64,000 nt of DNA from positions 52,107,145 through 52,171,144 of the forward strand of contig CM055103.1 of NCBI GenBank assembly GCA_029204225.1. Reading direction: 5' to 3'. Under the pieces are notes generated by a model. That model ran no database searches, had not been told where the DNA came from, and saw nothing but the letters and a program-made list of their open reading frames with translations. How positions within the stretch are numbered: position 1 is the stretch's first letter; each line of letters opens with the position of its first letter. The DNA comes from Diphasiastrum complanatum (Eukaryota > Streptophyta > Lycopodiopsida > Lycopodiales > Lycopodiaceae). Position numbers and translations under genes: made by a program. Positions 1-9,499 of this stretch are shown here, piece after piece.

Positions 1-2
1 TT

Positions 3-1524
3 CTAGGTAAACCCTTTGTATTTTTCACAGATAATCAAGCGTTACTTTACCTTGTGAACAAAACTTGCACAACAGGTAGAATCACACATTGGTTGCTATT
101 ACTACAAGAATTCAAATTTCGTATTGTTGTGCACAAAGGATCGCAATATTTTGTCGCTGATCATCTATCCAATACCGAGTGATGAGCAACCAATGGAGGA
201 CATCAATGATGACCTACCCGATGCAATACTTTTTCAAGTTGACAGTACCCCCATGTGGGCCAAAGACATCACAGAGTTCTTAATGACGGGGGTGCTAGAT
301 CCGATGTTGTCGAAACCTGCCCAACGCGCACTTATCTACAAGGTGGCACCCTATACACTTATAGCGGGGCAACTTTATAGAAAGGGTGCGGATGGTGTGA
401 TTAGACGATGTTTGACTGAGGGCGAGATTGTTCCCATCATGTCCTTGCTACACGAAGGAGTTGGTGGTGGACACTTTGCCTCAGAAAACACAGCTAGGAA
501 GATCTTACTAGCTGGGTATTGGTGGCCTTCGCTATTTAAGGACACTCATAAGTTTGTAAAGGCTTGTGATGTGTGCCAAAGAGCCAAAAGGCCACAATTT
601 TCAGATTATATGCCTTTAACTCCCATCTTATCTGAACAAGCATTTTTTAAATAGGGTATTGATTACGTAGGACCGATCAGTCTCGCCGCGCGATTCACAC
701 AGGCAAGATATATTATTGTGATGACAGATTATTGCACGAAGTGGGCAGAGGCTGGGGCGGTAAAGAACGTCGACGCCAACACCACTGCTCAGTTCCTTTA
801 TGAGCAGATCATTGTACGATTTGGTTGCCCACTCGAAATCATCAGCGATAGGGGTACACACTTTTTGAACACAGTAATTGAATACTTGTTGTCGACCTTC
901 CTAGTTTTTTATCGCAAAAGTGCCCCATATTACCCAAGATGTAACAGGCAGGATGAGTCCACGAATAAGGTCCTATGCGAAATCCTCATGAAGATGGTGG
1001 AAGCCAGTCGGTCGGATTGGGAGTTCAAGTTACATGCCGCTTTATGGGCGTATCAAACAACACCCAAAAATGCCACTGGCACGATGCCATTCCAACTCAC
1101 GTATGGACAAGAGGCTGTGATGCTTGTAGAATTCTATGTCCCATCTTTACGGGTAGCCTACGATTTGAAACTAGACGAAAGTCAGGTCCTTGCCCATAGG
1201 CTATTCCACCTCCATAAGCTTTGCGAAACAAGAGTCATTAGTGTGCATGCACAACAAGTGCACAAAAGACGTCAACAAGATTGGCATGACCGCCATATTA
1301 AGTTGAAGGAATTTAAAGAAGGAGATAGAGTCCTTCTCTATCAAAAAAAAGTACATAAGGGCAAACTTAAGTTTACTGGCCAAGGTCCCTATATCATTGA
1401 TCAGATCTTTGCTTTGAGCTACGCTAAACTTAAAACCCTTGAAGGCATCCCACTGGACACAGTAGTTAACGGGAGTAGATTACGGAGATATCATGAGCCC
1501 TGCTATTCCTTAGACATGTATTGA
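3..1524 (+). pseudogene. Gypsy pol 3' part: RNase H tail and integrase
   Basis: From position 3 the frame reads an RNase H tail (TDNQALLYLVN, then VADHLSNTE) up to a TGA near 180. The frame beginning at 124 then covers the linker, an H2C2 zinc-binding module (HEGVGGGHF, then CDVCQ) and the integrase core. A TAG at 652-654 (AFFK*GIDYVGP) replaces the expected Trp. The catalytic triad is readable: Asp in MTDYCTKW, Asp in ISDRGTHF and Glu in RQDESTNK, where related elements have GQAESTNK. The C-terminal part (GDRVLLYQ, NGSRLRRYHEP) reaches a normal stop at 1522-1524. The product would have inserted element cDNA into chromosomes. The frame break and the stop are shared with the copy at 56551-58074, so they predate the duplication. 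Confidence 0.9.
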
Positions 1525-1920
1525 TTGATTGTGTGTTATGTGTGTGTGCATGCATGTTTGTAATTTTTGTCGTTTTGTGATAATGTTCATTTTTTTAATT
1601 CATTTTTTACACCTGCATGTTTAACAATCAATACTCAGGATAGTTTAGGTCCAAATTCTCGCAAATCTAGCTCACTTCTATCACTATTGTACAGGTTTCA
1701 AGTAACAGCATGCATGACCAGCGACAATCATGTCCCAAAACAGTAATTATCTTCCGGATTGGAGCTAGCATCACTTATTCTTGTAATCGATTGCAAGGAA
1801 TTTATCTTTCTCTCTAAAAAAAAAAAAAACTAAAAAAAAAAACAAGAGAGACCACTCGTATCAGGCAGCATATTGTCTATATTGTGGAGTCCCAGAACTA
1901 AGCAAAGTGCTTGATCAGAC
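1525..1920 (+). other. Inter-ORF spacer between Gypsy integrase and third ORF
   Basis: There is no reading frame of note. The spacer has a TG-rich start (1530-1560) and an A-rich tract near 1817-1842, shortly before the third ORF. A spacer of similar kind separates integrase from the third ORF in the two other families (about 640 bp and 830 bp). It could hold a splice acceptor or promoter for a subgenomic message, but no specific signal can be called. Confidence 0.5.
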
Positions 1921-4900
1921 ATGAAACCGAGCAGGTACACTCAAGAAATTCACTTGGTCTCATTTACTGATTTTTCCCAAAAGTTAGCAGCGGCTCGTCC
2001 TTTCTTGGAGCGGGTAAACCTCGACACACGACTTATCTCCAATGTGCAACATTCTACATTTGATGCATGGTGCGTGCGGCTTATTCTACATTTGATGACG
2101 AGCTCAAGACATTCAGGATTCCTAGACGCAACGACGAGGATCCAATTCCTATCTCACCACATATCCTAAGCCACTTGGGGTTCCCGAAAGAAGGAGAGCC
2201 TATGCACGGCAGAGGGCAGTCTTTTGATAGGAATTACTTGACGCATCTCTGTACGAAAGACGGTGACACCTCCATCTATAACAATGATGGTTACGCTGTC
2301 AAACTCATCTCGGATCCAAGACTTAGGGCAATGGCAGACCTTCTTGTATTACTCACTGAGGTACAATTGTCAATAATTGACAGGATTCCGAGCAGCACTT
2401 TATTCGCCCTATCATTTGGCTTGGAGGAACCTGTTATCCGTCACTTCATGTGGGCAGAATAGATAAGTATCAAATTATGTGCAGCACTCAAAGCAATAAA
2501 ACCTCTCACAAAGTGCGGATATCTCCTGCATATGCTCGTAAGCAAACATTACTTGGGTGACTTCCCTAGCATTCTCGCTCGAGTGCAAGAGAAATATCCA
2601 AACGTGCCACATACCACCTCGACACGAGCTCATCACCCCAAGAGGATAAAAGGGGGAGAGGCAAAGGCAACAAGCAAGCCAACACCCAAACGACGCCACA
2701 TCACTAGCAGAAACACACTAGTGTCACTCACACGAGGCACAAAAGCAGAGTTAGAGTCACATCGGTTAAAAGAGCATGCCCACACACAAAAGAACATTCA
2801 GAGGGCCACACACAAGGTACAGACTCATCCAGTAGCAGCAAACAGCACTTGTGCAAATCCACCAGCCAAGGGCATGGAAATGTCAACGAAATGGGAGACA
2901 CAGCACAATCAAATCCTTCAACGAGACATTCCGAGGCAAAGGAGCCAGAGGCTGAACCTGGTGTCCTACCTGTGTCATTCGTGGTAAGTGACCCACCGAC
3001 CACCATCTCATCAACTCCCATCACATAAACCATCACTGTCACACTCACCCTCACCACTACACCCTCTATTGTCTCCACAAACACACTCCCACTCTCCACT
3101 ACACCAGTCACAACCACCTCTATGCAATCTCCGATGCATTTTCCAAATGTCTTTGATGTATCCTTCACCATTGAAGAATTCTCAATTTCACTATTAAACA
3201 CGCCACCTCCTACCACCACACCATTTCCTACACCCACCACTATCGCTACCACCACCACTTCCACAATACTTTCCACTTCTTCGATCACAAATGCCGACAC
3301 ATCTCCAATCCCTATCACCCTCACTCAAACATCACACCCTCCGTCTGCTTAATCCGTCCATCATGAACAGTACACCACATTGTATCAAAACGTACAACAA
3401 AGTCTCCCACCATCCTACGCACCTACCTCTCAATAGTATCCTCCTATTGGGGAGTGGCAGTACCTTCCGGAAAATGTGCGACGGGCCATCAACGCTCAAA
3501 GTGATGCCATGCATTACCTCTACTCTTCAATCAATGAGTATCAGAATTGGTGCAACTTCTCGCAAGGGGAAAACGTGCAGCTGACAAACGAGGTACAAGA
3601 ATGGCAGATTTATTCCACAAAATTAGAACAAGAGGTCGCTCAATTAAAAAACGACGACAGAAAACTCATGGCTGACCTCAAAGGGCTGCACTGAAATAAC
3701 AAGGACGTTCACGCATGCTTACAACGTAGGGATGATCTCATCAAGACCCTAGAAACACAGTTAGAAGGTGAACTACAAAGCCATAGGGACTTACGGACCG
3801 CTATGATGGGCAATATTCAACGGATTGATTTCAACCAGTTCCAAGCACCACCAATTCCGGAAGGCACCGTAATACATCTCGCAACCTATCAGAAGTTAAC
3901 TCAGGTACTGATGGCGAATCAGGCGCAAGCACAACAATTGCAGCAGGCCACTCTAGCAAATCAAACTACGCTCAACACACGGATTGAGGAGCTAGAAGGA
4001 CAGCTAAAAACATTACACCCGCAACTACCAACATTATACACAAAGCATGAAGAAACACACGCCAAGCACCATAGACAACAGGATGTAGGAACTGATGGTC
4101 CTGGACCTTCGCGCTACATAGGACACCAACGGGATAATCCAGGGTGTCACTCAGCAATGGTGGAACCCCAAAGCACACAAGGGGGTACCACCACGAACCA
4201 CGAACGAGGCATCTCAACTGAAGAGCCTAACCCCACTACCACCTATCAACCCTCATCACCCTCACTCGATGACACACCCCTCTCCCCAGCACATGAACAA
4301 TCACCTCACCACCTCAACACTCAACCTCATTCACCATCCACTACTTATCTACTCCCCAAATACCCAACCCTCCTCCGTGAACTTTTCACAACCATACCAA
4401 ACCCTCCACCACCCACACTACCACAACTATAGAGGTACGACACAGAATCACGCCGAAGAATCCTAGCCGACAGATGTTAATGTCAGGGGAGTTTAATAAA
4501 GCATATCCAAACTGGGAGGACCAAGGCAGGTACACTCTTCCCGATTTCACGATATGTAGATCTCACAAGCACAAAGTGCTAGCATTGGAGCCGCAACCTC
4601 CGTGGTGACGTGCTATGATGTTGGAAAATGCACATGCTTTCGAGCGCTATATTGCGGCACCAACTTACATGCGTGTCAATCCAACATGTTATCCCATAAG
4701 GCGTAGAGAAGTATTCTCACCAGAAAGGGTTCCTAATCAAATATATTGGCCAATTCTACCTAAAGAAGTTCAGACCGATGATCCAGCGGCCGATTTTGTA
4801 GCCAATTGCAACTATTTCTATCGGAGACATCATACAGATCCAGACCGCCATGTTAGGTACTTTGCAGATCATTGCGGCCTAATATCATTCCTTTCTACCT

Positions 4901-5033
4901 TAAATTGATTCTGGGATAGAGATCTGCCGCCAATAGTTTTGGATCTAAATAAGCCCCTAAGCATACCCATGGATCACATCAATGTGGCAAGGCTTTACTA
5001 TTGGGCGGCGAGGCTAAAGAGGAATCAACAATA
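1921..5033 (+). pseudogene. Third ORF downstream of Gypsy integrase (family A, copy 1)
   Basis: This is a conserved, broken reading frame of roughly 1000 codons with no function I can name. It begins at an ATG at 1921, shifts frame near 2065, and continues through a globular N-terminal domain (to about 2600; motifs STFDDELKTF, LISDPRLRAM, LLTEVQ, LTKCGYLLHML). A basic stretch and a Pro/Thr/Ser-rich linker (about 2990-3400) follow. Next come coiled-coil segments (3476-3694 and 3803-4100) with the motif DFNQFQAPPIPEGT, a second Pro-rich stretch (4200-4430), and a C-terminal domain (4473-5033) with TGA interruptions at about 4606 and 4906. The N-terminal domain and the DFN motif recur in family B (20679-22577), and the N-terminal domain recurs more distantly in family C. 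No signal peptide or membrane span is evident, so an envelope function is not supported. Confidence 0.7.
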
Positions 5034-5619
5034 AGACTCGGTGGAACTCGTCTTCTTCCGCCAGGGAATATGTGTTATGCCAACTTCGGGCCAATGCAAT
5101 ATAATTGTAATGTGCTAGATTTTAAATCATATTATAATAACTGAAGAAACAAGTTCTGATAAATCGTTGTAGGAATGGTTACAAGGTAGGGAATCAGTAA
5201 GGTTGTTTTCAAAGTTGTTAGTGAAGAATGAAAGGTTGTTTTCGGACGGTCAGTGGGAAGCTGAACCAACCGCATGGCAACCAAATACGAAATGATTGTG
5301 GTCTTTATGGAGTCTTAGTGGTGGAGGTCGAATCGACCGCAAGACATCCACATACGAAATATTTGCGATTGTTGTTGGGTGTTGCAGTGACTTGTTGCGG
5401 GAAGCTGCAAAGTGTATAAATTGAAGGAGTCTGGATGAAGTAGGAGACTTTTAGTTTTCACTTGGTGCTCAGGTGTAGCCAGTGGTCAGAAGAGTGAGAG
5501 CCAATCAAGAGTTGCACTTCATAATTACTACACCATGGAAATTACCTTGCCTAAGACCCTTGAAGCAGCTGTATTGTGGTGTTGTGTTGTGGACTATGCT
5601 ATATAGGTTGTATGACTGT
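5034..5619 (+). other. Unassigned segment specific to the left duplication copy
   Basis: There is no recognisable coding content. A TATA-like TGTATAAATTG lies near 5413, so part of this may be an LTR or promoter relic. It has no counterpart in the right duplication copy. Confidence 0.3.
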
Positions 5620-6002
5620 TGTGAACATATGGAATATGATACATCACTTCCTTATATTGTGAAAGAGAAAAAATCCTTCCTCAGATGTAGTTTCGACGTG
5701 TCGTCCCTCACTTCGTAGAGTGTGCTCAAAATGTCCCATGCTTTCTTAAAAGATCGGACTTGTTTGATGTGGTCAATCTGTGTGTTTGATATATTAAGGG
5801 TGATTGAGGAGAAAGCCTTACCATCCTTGAGCTTCTATTCAGAAATGGCTTGCTCATTAACACTGGCAAGTAGTTCGACACCTACGACTATCTCCCAAAG
5901 TTCCTTGGCCATTAGCATGACGTTCATCATGAATTTCCATAGATGATAATTCAATCCATCGAGCTTGTCTACCATTAGACCAAACTTCAATTGAGAATCC
6001 AT
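5620..6002 (-). pseudogene. Copia gag N-terminal fragment (antisense)
   Basis: Read on the minus strand from the ATG at 6002, the frame gives MDSQLKFGLMVDKLDGLNYH, then LWKF, and after a stop continues as DGKAFSSITLN, AWDILSTLYEV and TSKLHLRK. This matches, motif for motif, the Copia gag at 15783 (DKLNGDNYHLWKFKM, DGKAFAMINLN, AWDILATLYEI, TSKLHLRK). Copia gag builds the virus-like particle that packages element RNA. Only the first third survives, with one in-frame stop, and the element is truncated at about 5620. A PBS lies upstream at 6108-6119, as expected. Confidence 0.8.
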
Positions 6003-6107
6003 TAGGAAATTTGAGATAGGTACATGGAAATAATAGATTGTATGGCTTATAAACAATTTAGTAAATGCTTACCTTGTATCTGAACAAGAAATGTTCTCCT
6101 ACTATAT

Positions 6108-6119
6108 GCTCTGATACCA
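6108..6119 (-). other. Primer-binding site of an antisense Copia element
   Basis: The minus strand reads TGGTATCAGAGC, the usual plant initiator-Met tRNA complement. It lies about 105 bp upstream of the gag ATG at 6002. The adjoining LTR would run rightward from about 6126, where a TG begins. Confidence 0.75.
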
Positions 6120-6125
6120 GGTTAT

Positions 6126-6480
6126 TGCTATGATACCATGATGGAAATTCGAATGGACGGTGAAGTCCTTGGTGCATAAACTACGTCTATCGGATTCGAG
6201 CTATCTTCAATAATCCGATGATAGCTCTACTTGACCCAACTTCGAATAATTCTTTTTTTGTTAATTAAAAGGTTGATTTGGCACTATGGGCTTGGGCACT
6301 TAAGTTATGTACCTATTTTGAGTATGTCGAGACATTATTTAGTATTTGATCAATACTAGAGATAGATAGTCAATTTACTAGTCTTTAAGAGTTGTATCAC
6401 AAGAAGTATAAAGGTAATCAAAGAGCATTGTCTTCAGTCAACAAAGGAGATGAGAGATTATCTATACCATTCCATCCAAC
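6126..6480 (-). repeat. Probable Copia 5' LTR remnant (antisense)
   Basis: The position next to the PBS implies an LTR. The sequence is non-coding and AT-rich. No second LTR is present in the window, so the outer end cannot be fixed. Confidence 0.35.
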
Positions 6481-6727
6481 AAAGATAGAAAATTAAATGT
6501 TGATTTACCACTCAAGCAATATCCCTTTAGATTGGGTCGCAACCTTAAGAAAGAAGATGAAACCATGTAATAAAGAGGAGGAGATAATGAGAGAAATCCT
6601 ATCCAAGTTTGATTGGGTTGCCCACATATGTGATGCTTCATGCACGACTAGATGCAAGTTGAGCCACATCAAGTTACGAGTAGAGTACTATACAGTGGAC
6701 AACGGGTTGCTTTACTACTTGAAAGAA
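6481..6727 (+). other. Short unrecognised reading frame region
   Basis: A frame from 6497 to 6751 encodes 84 residues with mixed charge (for example KKEEEIM-like stretches and DNGLLYYLKE). I do not recognise it. It could be a retroelement linker fragment, since YYTVDNGLLYYLKE resembles the short linker before Gypsy zinc-binding modules. It is cut by the duplication homology boundary at 6728. Confidence 0.25.
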
Positions 6728-6930
6728 ATGGTAATTATGTCACTACTTTGACTCCAATTGGAGTGGAGACGTCAATTATATAAAGTCGATTGATGGGTGT
6801 ATATGCTTTCACTATGGTTTGAAGTAATATAACGTTGTATAGCACCAACTAGAGATAAGTTGCTATATAGTCAACAGAAGCACGGATAAGATATATGAGT
6901 AGAAAATCGGGAATCAGATAAAGTGATTTT

Positions 6931-7152
6931 ATGCTTTATGACGATAGTAGATGTTACATGTTTCCCTATAGGAACAAAGGTTTCGACAGGCGTATTGGAC
7001 ACAAGTATCATTGTGTCATGGAATTAGTCAACAATGAGTTTCATTCAACCAGAGAATTGATTGCAGATCATCTGATGACAAAGACACTTAGTATAGGCAG
7101 ATTTTTACTTCTCAATAAAGTGAAAAGAATAAATTCGTCAAATAACAATTGA
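6931..7152 (+). pseudogene. Copia RNase H C-terminal relic
   Basis: The translated piece GHKYHCVMELVNNEF, then ELIADHLMTKTLS, matches the end of Copia RNase H (pattern KHI-x-YHF-VRE ... VADIFTKAL in the intact element at 23481-27431). Only the tail remains. The same relic, with two substitutions, lies at 62868-63089 in the right duplication copy. A purine-rich GAGAGAGGG stretch follows at about 7157-7166 and could be an eroded PPT. Confidence 0.6.
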
Positions 7153-8051
7153 ATTGAGAGAGGGATAGTGAAAGCTAGTCGATTCCAACTTTTTAGCGAC
7201 CTGTTAGTGTCACTAGTGGATGTAGTTGAGCATATGGCCTGTTATTATTGTCACTAGTGGATGTTGTTTAGCATATGAAGCCCATTCTTGATCTTCTTGA
7301 TACTTAAAGTTTGATGGATTAAGCAAAATAAATATGAAACAATACATTTCAATACAGTGTATTTTGCTAACTATTCTTTATGTGGTCGTGAGCAGAGTTC
7401 TTGCATTCGTGTAAGTAATTGCTTCGTTTTTTGATAGGTAAAATTTCTGTGTTACTTTAGTTCCATCAATAACCGCTAGAGGCGGGATGTAATCACCAAA
7501 ATTTTAATGGGAAATTAAATACCTTCTGTGGCGACTAGAGGTTGTTTGGTGTGCTGTAGTAACACTTAATCTTGTTGGCTGTGTATGTGGCGTGTTGATC
7601 AGGTTAGTCTTTCTAAATTATAATTGCCTTATAGAAGATGGGGTACATCAGATGATGACGCTAGTTTTACAATATACTCCTCTTTCACATGGTTTAGTGT
7701 AATCTCATGATTTATTAGTTGCCTTGCTTTCCTTGCAAAACTGAAGATGAATGCCAACAGCCCATATGAACGGAGTCTGAATTAGGCCTTTCTATAAATA
7801 GTCAAGGAAGCTGTTAAAAACATGAATGATGACAAGTTAAAGGTAATATGGAAAATTCGTCGTGGCCATCCTCGTTAAGCTATAGCAATATATACATGCT
7901 CCAGCTTTACTTAGGAGACTTGCTAAGGGGTGCAATCGTTGTAGAATGCAATTCAGAGCAACTCACTTCATATAAATTTCTATCCGTCCACAGATACATA
8001 TTGCAAATTTACTAATTCGACCACTTATTTTGATCATGGGAAAACTCCAGG
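7153..8051. other. Non-coding flank downstream of the dioxygenase gene
   Basis: No reading frame is supported. It holds a short direct repeat, TCACTAGTGGATGT, at about 7210 and 7252 (42-bp period), each followed by AGCATATG. The 3' untranslated region of the minus-strand dioxygenase must lie in its right part. It is 99.6 percent identical, by hand count, to 63090-63988. Confidence 0.6.
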
Positions 8052-9268
8052 TCAACTGACTAGAGGGTTGTTGATGGCAAATGACTGAACTAGACGTTTA
8101 CCTCCAAAACGTCCCGCTGCCAAAGCCTGCAAATATTCTATGTAGAACAGTTCTCTATACATAGGACCTGCCTTCGCATCCACTAGCTCTGGTGCGGGAA
8201 AGATCTTTTGATCCTTTGCTGGATGGTAAAAGGTTACATAGGATCGCCTTGTACGGTCGCTGTTCACAATAGCTCTGTGGTTCGCGCTTTTGTATCTCCC
8301 ATTCGTAATGATCTACAAGGATCCAAAACAGAGCAGTGTCAACTTACTTATCTACATAATCAGCTAATAAATACAGACAATAACGTCCCGTGCCGAGGCT
8401 CGGGCGACTCGTAAGTGCTTGAAAAGAGTAATCATTAAATTCGCGGCTTGATGTTAGCGAATACCACAAATGAGCTAATGGTTCTGCGATAGTCTCGTTG
8501 AGCATGGAAGGAAATAAATTAAGCAAACAAAATTTTCGTGTGGTATTGCACGTGATCCTTATATCATGAAGACTCGAAACTGTTTACCTCGATTTGATCT
8601 GCCAGATTGACGACGAAAGCATTTGGATGATTTGGAACCAGCTCCCATGTGTTGTTTGCTGCAGCCACCTGCAAACCGTCGCCCTCTTGCATCAGAATGG
8701 TGATGCCTCCAACGTCAGAGTGTTCAGGCAGGCCAAGAGTTTTTCCTGGTTCTAGGCATGGAGGATAGCACTGGAATACTATGTTCTGGTGTGTCTCCCC
8801 CAGAGCCTCCTTCAGGTAAGTGGGTTTGAGCCCAAGATTCTCAGAGATTACAGCCAGCAGCCGGTGAGCTAGGTCCAGTACTGCTAAAGTGTACTTCTCC
8901 ACGGTCTCTCTAAATTCAGCTGGCTGCTGTGGCCAGTAGTTGTAATGCCTTTCGGATAATGGAAGAGTGTGAAGCTCCACAAATTCACGCCAGAACTTGG
9001 GCTCAGCTTCATCAAGGACCATACGGCTTCCATAGCCCTCAGCTCCGATCACTGGCTTTCCAGCATATACAAGCTTTTCGTCCTTGGGCAAATCAAAAAA
9101 CATCTGGCCCACTTCTTTCAGCCTATCCGTGAGCTCTACTGGCACGCCGTGATTGATGACTTGGAAGAAGCCATTCTTTTCACAGGCCTCAGCGATCTGA
9201 GCCCTGACAGATGAAGCCAGTCGTTCATCGTTTAGGCCTGACAGATCAATTGGATTCAAAGTTGCCAT
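8052..9268 (-). CDS. 2-oxoglutarate/Fe(II)-dependent dioxygenase, two exons
   Basis: Exon 1 is 9268-8588 (227 codons) and exon 2 is 8312-8052 (86 codons plus TGA), giving a 313-residue protein. The phase-0 intron begins GTAAAC and ends CTTGTAG. The N-terminal DIOX_N domain (about residues 5-105) shows IAEACEKNGFFQVINHGVP. The catalytic domain has the iron ligands His183 and Asp185 (LPEHSDVGG) and His239 (SANHRAI). The 2-oxoglutarate-binding RxS is Arg249-Ser251 (RRSYVTF), and YPPC also matches the family. Such cytosolic enzymes hydroxylate or desaturate small molecules such as flavonoids or hormones, using O2 and releasing succinate and CO2. The substrate cannot be told. At 313 residues it is slightly short at the N-terminus (family about 330-370), but every catalytic residue is present. 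It is the only host gene I can support, and a second copy begins at the right window edge. Confidence 0.93.
8313..8587 (-). other. Intron of the dioxygenase gene (275 bp)
   Basis: The donor is GAG|GTAAAC at 8588/8587 and the acceptor is CTTGTAG|ATCATT at 8313/8312. Joining at these sites gives ADQIE followed by IITNGRYKSANHR, the expected family sequence across this conserved position. Reading through the donor instead gives a short tail and a stop. Confidence 0.9.
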
Positions 9269-9385
9269 GAGTAGTCAGCCCGTAGATGATCTTCTTCACA
9301 CAACTACGACGTACTATAACTCAAGTGATGTTAATGTGGAACTAAGATCAAACAGGCACTGTAGTACTGTGTGTGAGTGCAAAAG

Positions 9386-9484
9386 CTGGGCTGTGTGTCT
9401 TCCCTGAGGAACTCCTATTACTAGTGCATATATTTGATCTGGGCTGTGTGTCTTCCCTGAAGATTACTAGTGCATATCTTTGAT
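9386..9484 (-). promoter_or_regulatory. Duplicated TATA-bearing block upstream of the dioxygenase
   Basis: Two imperfect direct copies (9386-9438 and 9439-9484) share CTGGGCTGTGTGTCTTCCCT and TTACTAGTGCATAT. They differ by a small indel in the middle. On the minus strand the copy nearer the gene carries a TATA-like AAATATATGC (9426-9435), about 160 bp upstream of the ATG. In the distal copy the same position reads AAAGATATGC. A promoter here is inferred from spacing and motif only. Confidence 0.5.
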
Positions 9485-9499
9485 CTGGAGTGATGAGTG

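Larger units (their letters stand above)
1..5011 (+). mobile_element. Gypsy LTR retrotransposon, family A, copy 1 (partial)
   Basis: The domain order is RNase H tail, integrase, about 400 bp of spacer, then a long third reading frame. It is cut on the left by the window edge, and at 5011 it is cut by an unrelated segment. The PPT and 3' LTR seen in copy 2 (60017-60781) are missing here. Protein similarity to the Gypsy parts at 17786-22577 and 46159-53999 shows that several related families are present. The element is dead, with in-frame stops and frameshifts. Confidence 0.88.
1..8063 (+). repeat. Large direct duplication, left copy
   Basis: This segment matches 56551-64000 in the same orientation and order. 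Position 1 pairs with 56551, and 8063 pairs with 64000. Homology is continuous except for three differences: an 8-bp indel near 2450, a 1771-bp stretch (3111-4881) present here and missing in the right copy, and a non-homologous middle (5012-6727 here, 59783-62664 there). By hand count the Gypsy part differs at roughly 50 of 3110 sites, and the part next to the dioxygenase at 5 of about 1336 sites. The duplication probably extends past both window edges. A tandem segmental duplication is the simplest reading, but a retained haplotype in the assembly is possible. Confidence 0.9.

Noticed and set aside
628-861. Antisense frames inside the Gypsy integrase, repeated at 57178-57411
   Set aside because: They recur only because the two element copies are homologous. 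The sense frame carries the integrase motifs.
2728-3324. A 198-codon minus-strand frame rich in Val/Gly
   Set aside because: It is the complement of the Pro/Thr-rich linker of the third ORF and has no motif of its own.
1921-5033. Third ORF as a retroviral-type envelope gene
   Set aside because: The position fits env, but no hydrophobic signal peptide, membrane anchor or furin-like site is visible, and coiled coils alone are not evidence.
8929-9214. Plus-strand frames within the dioxygenase
   Set aside because: The minus strand encodes a complete, motif-bearing enzyme. The plus frames are shadows.
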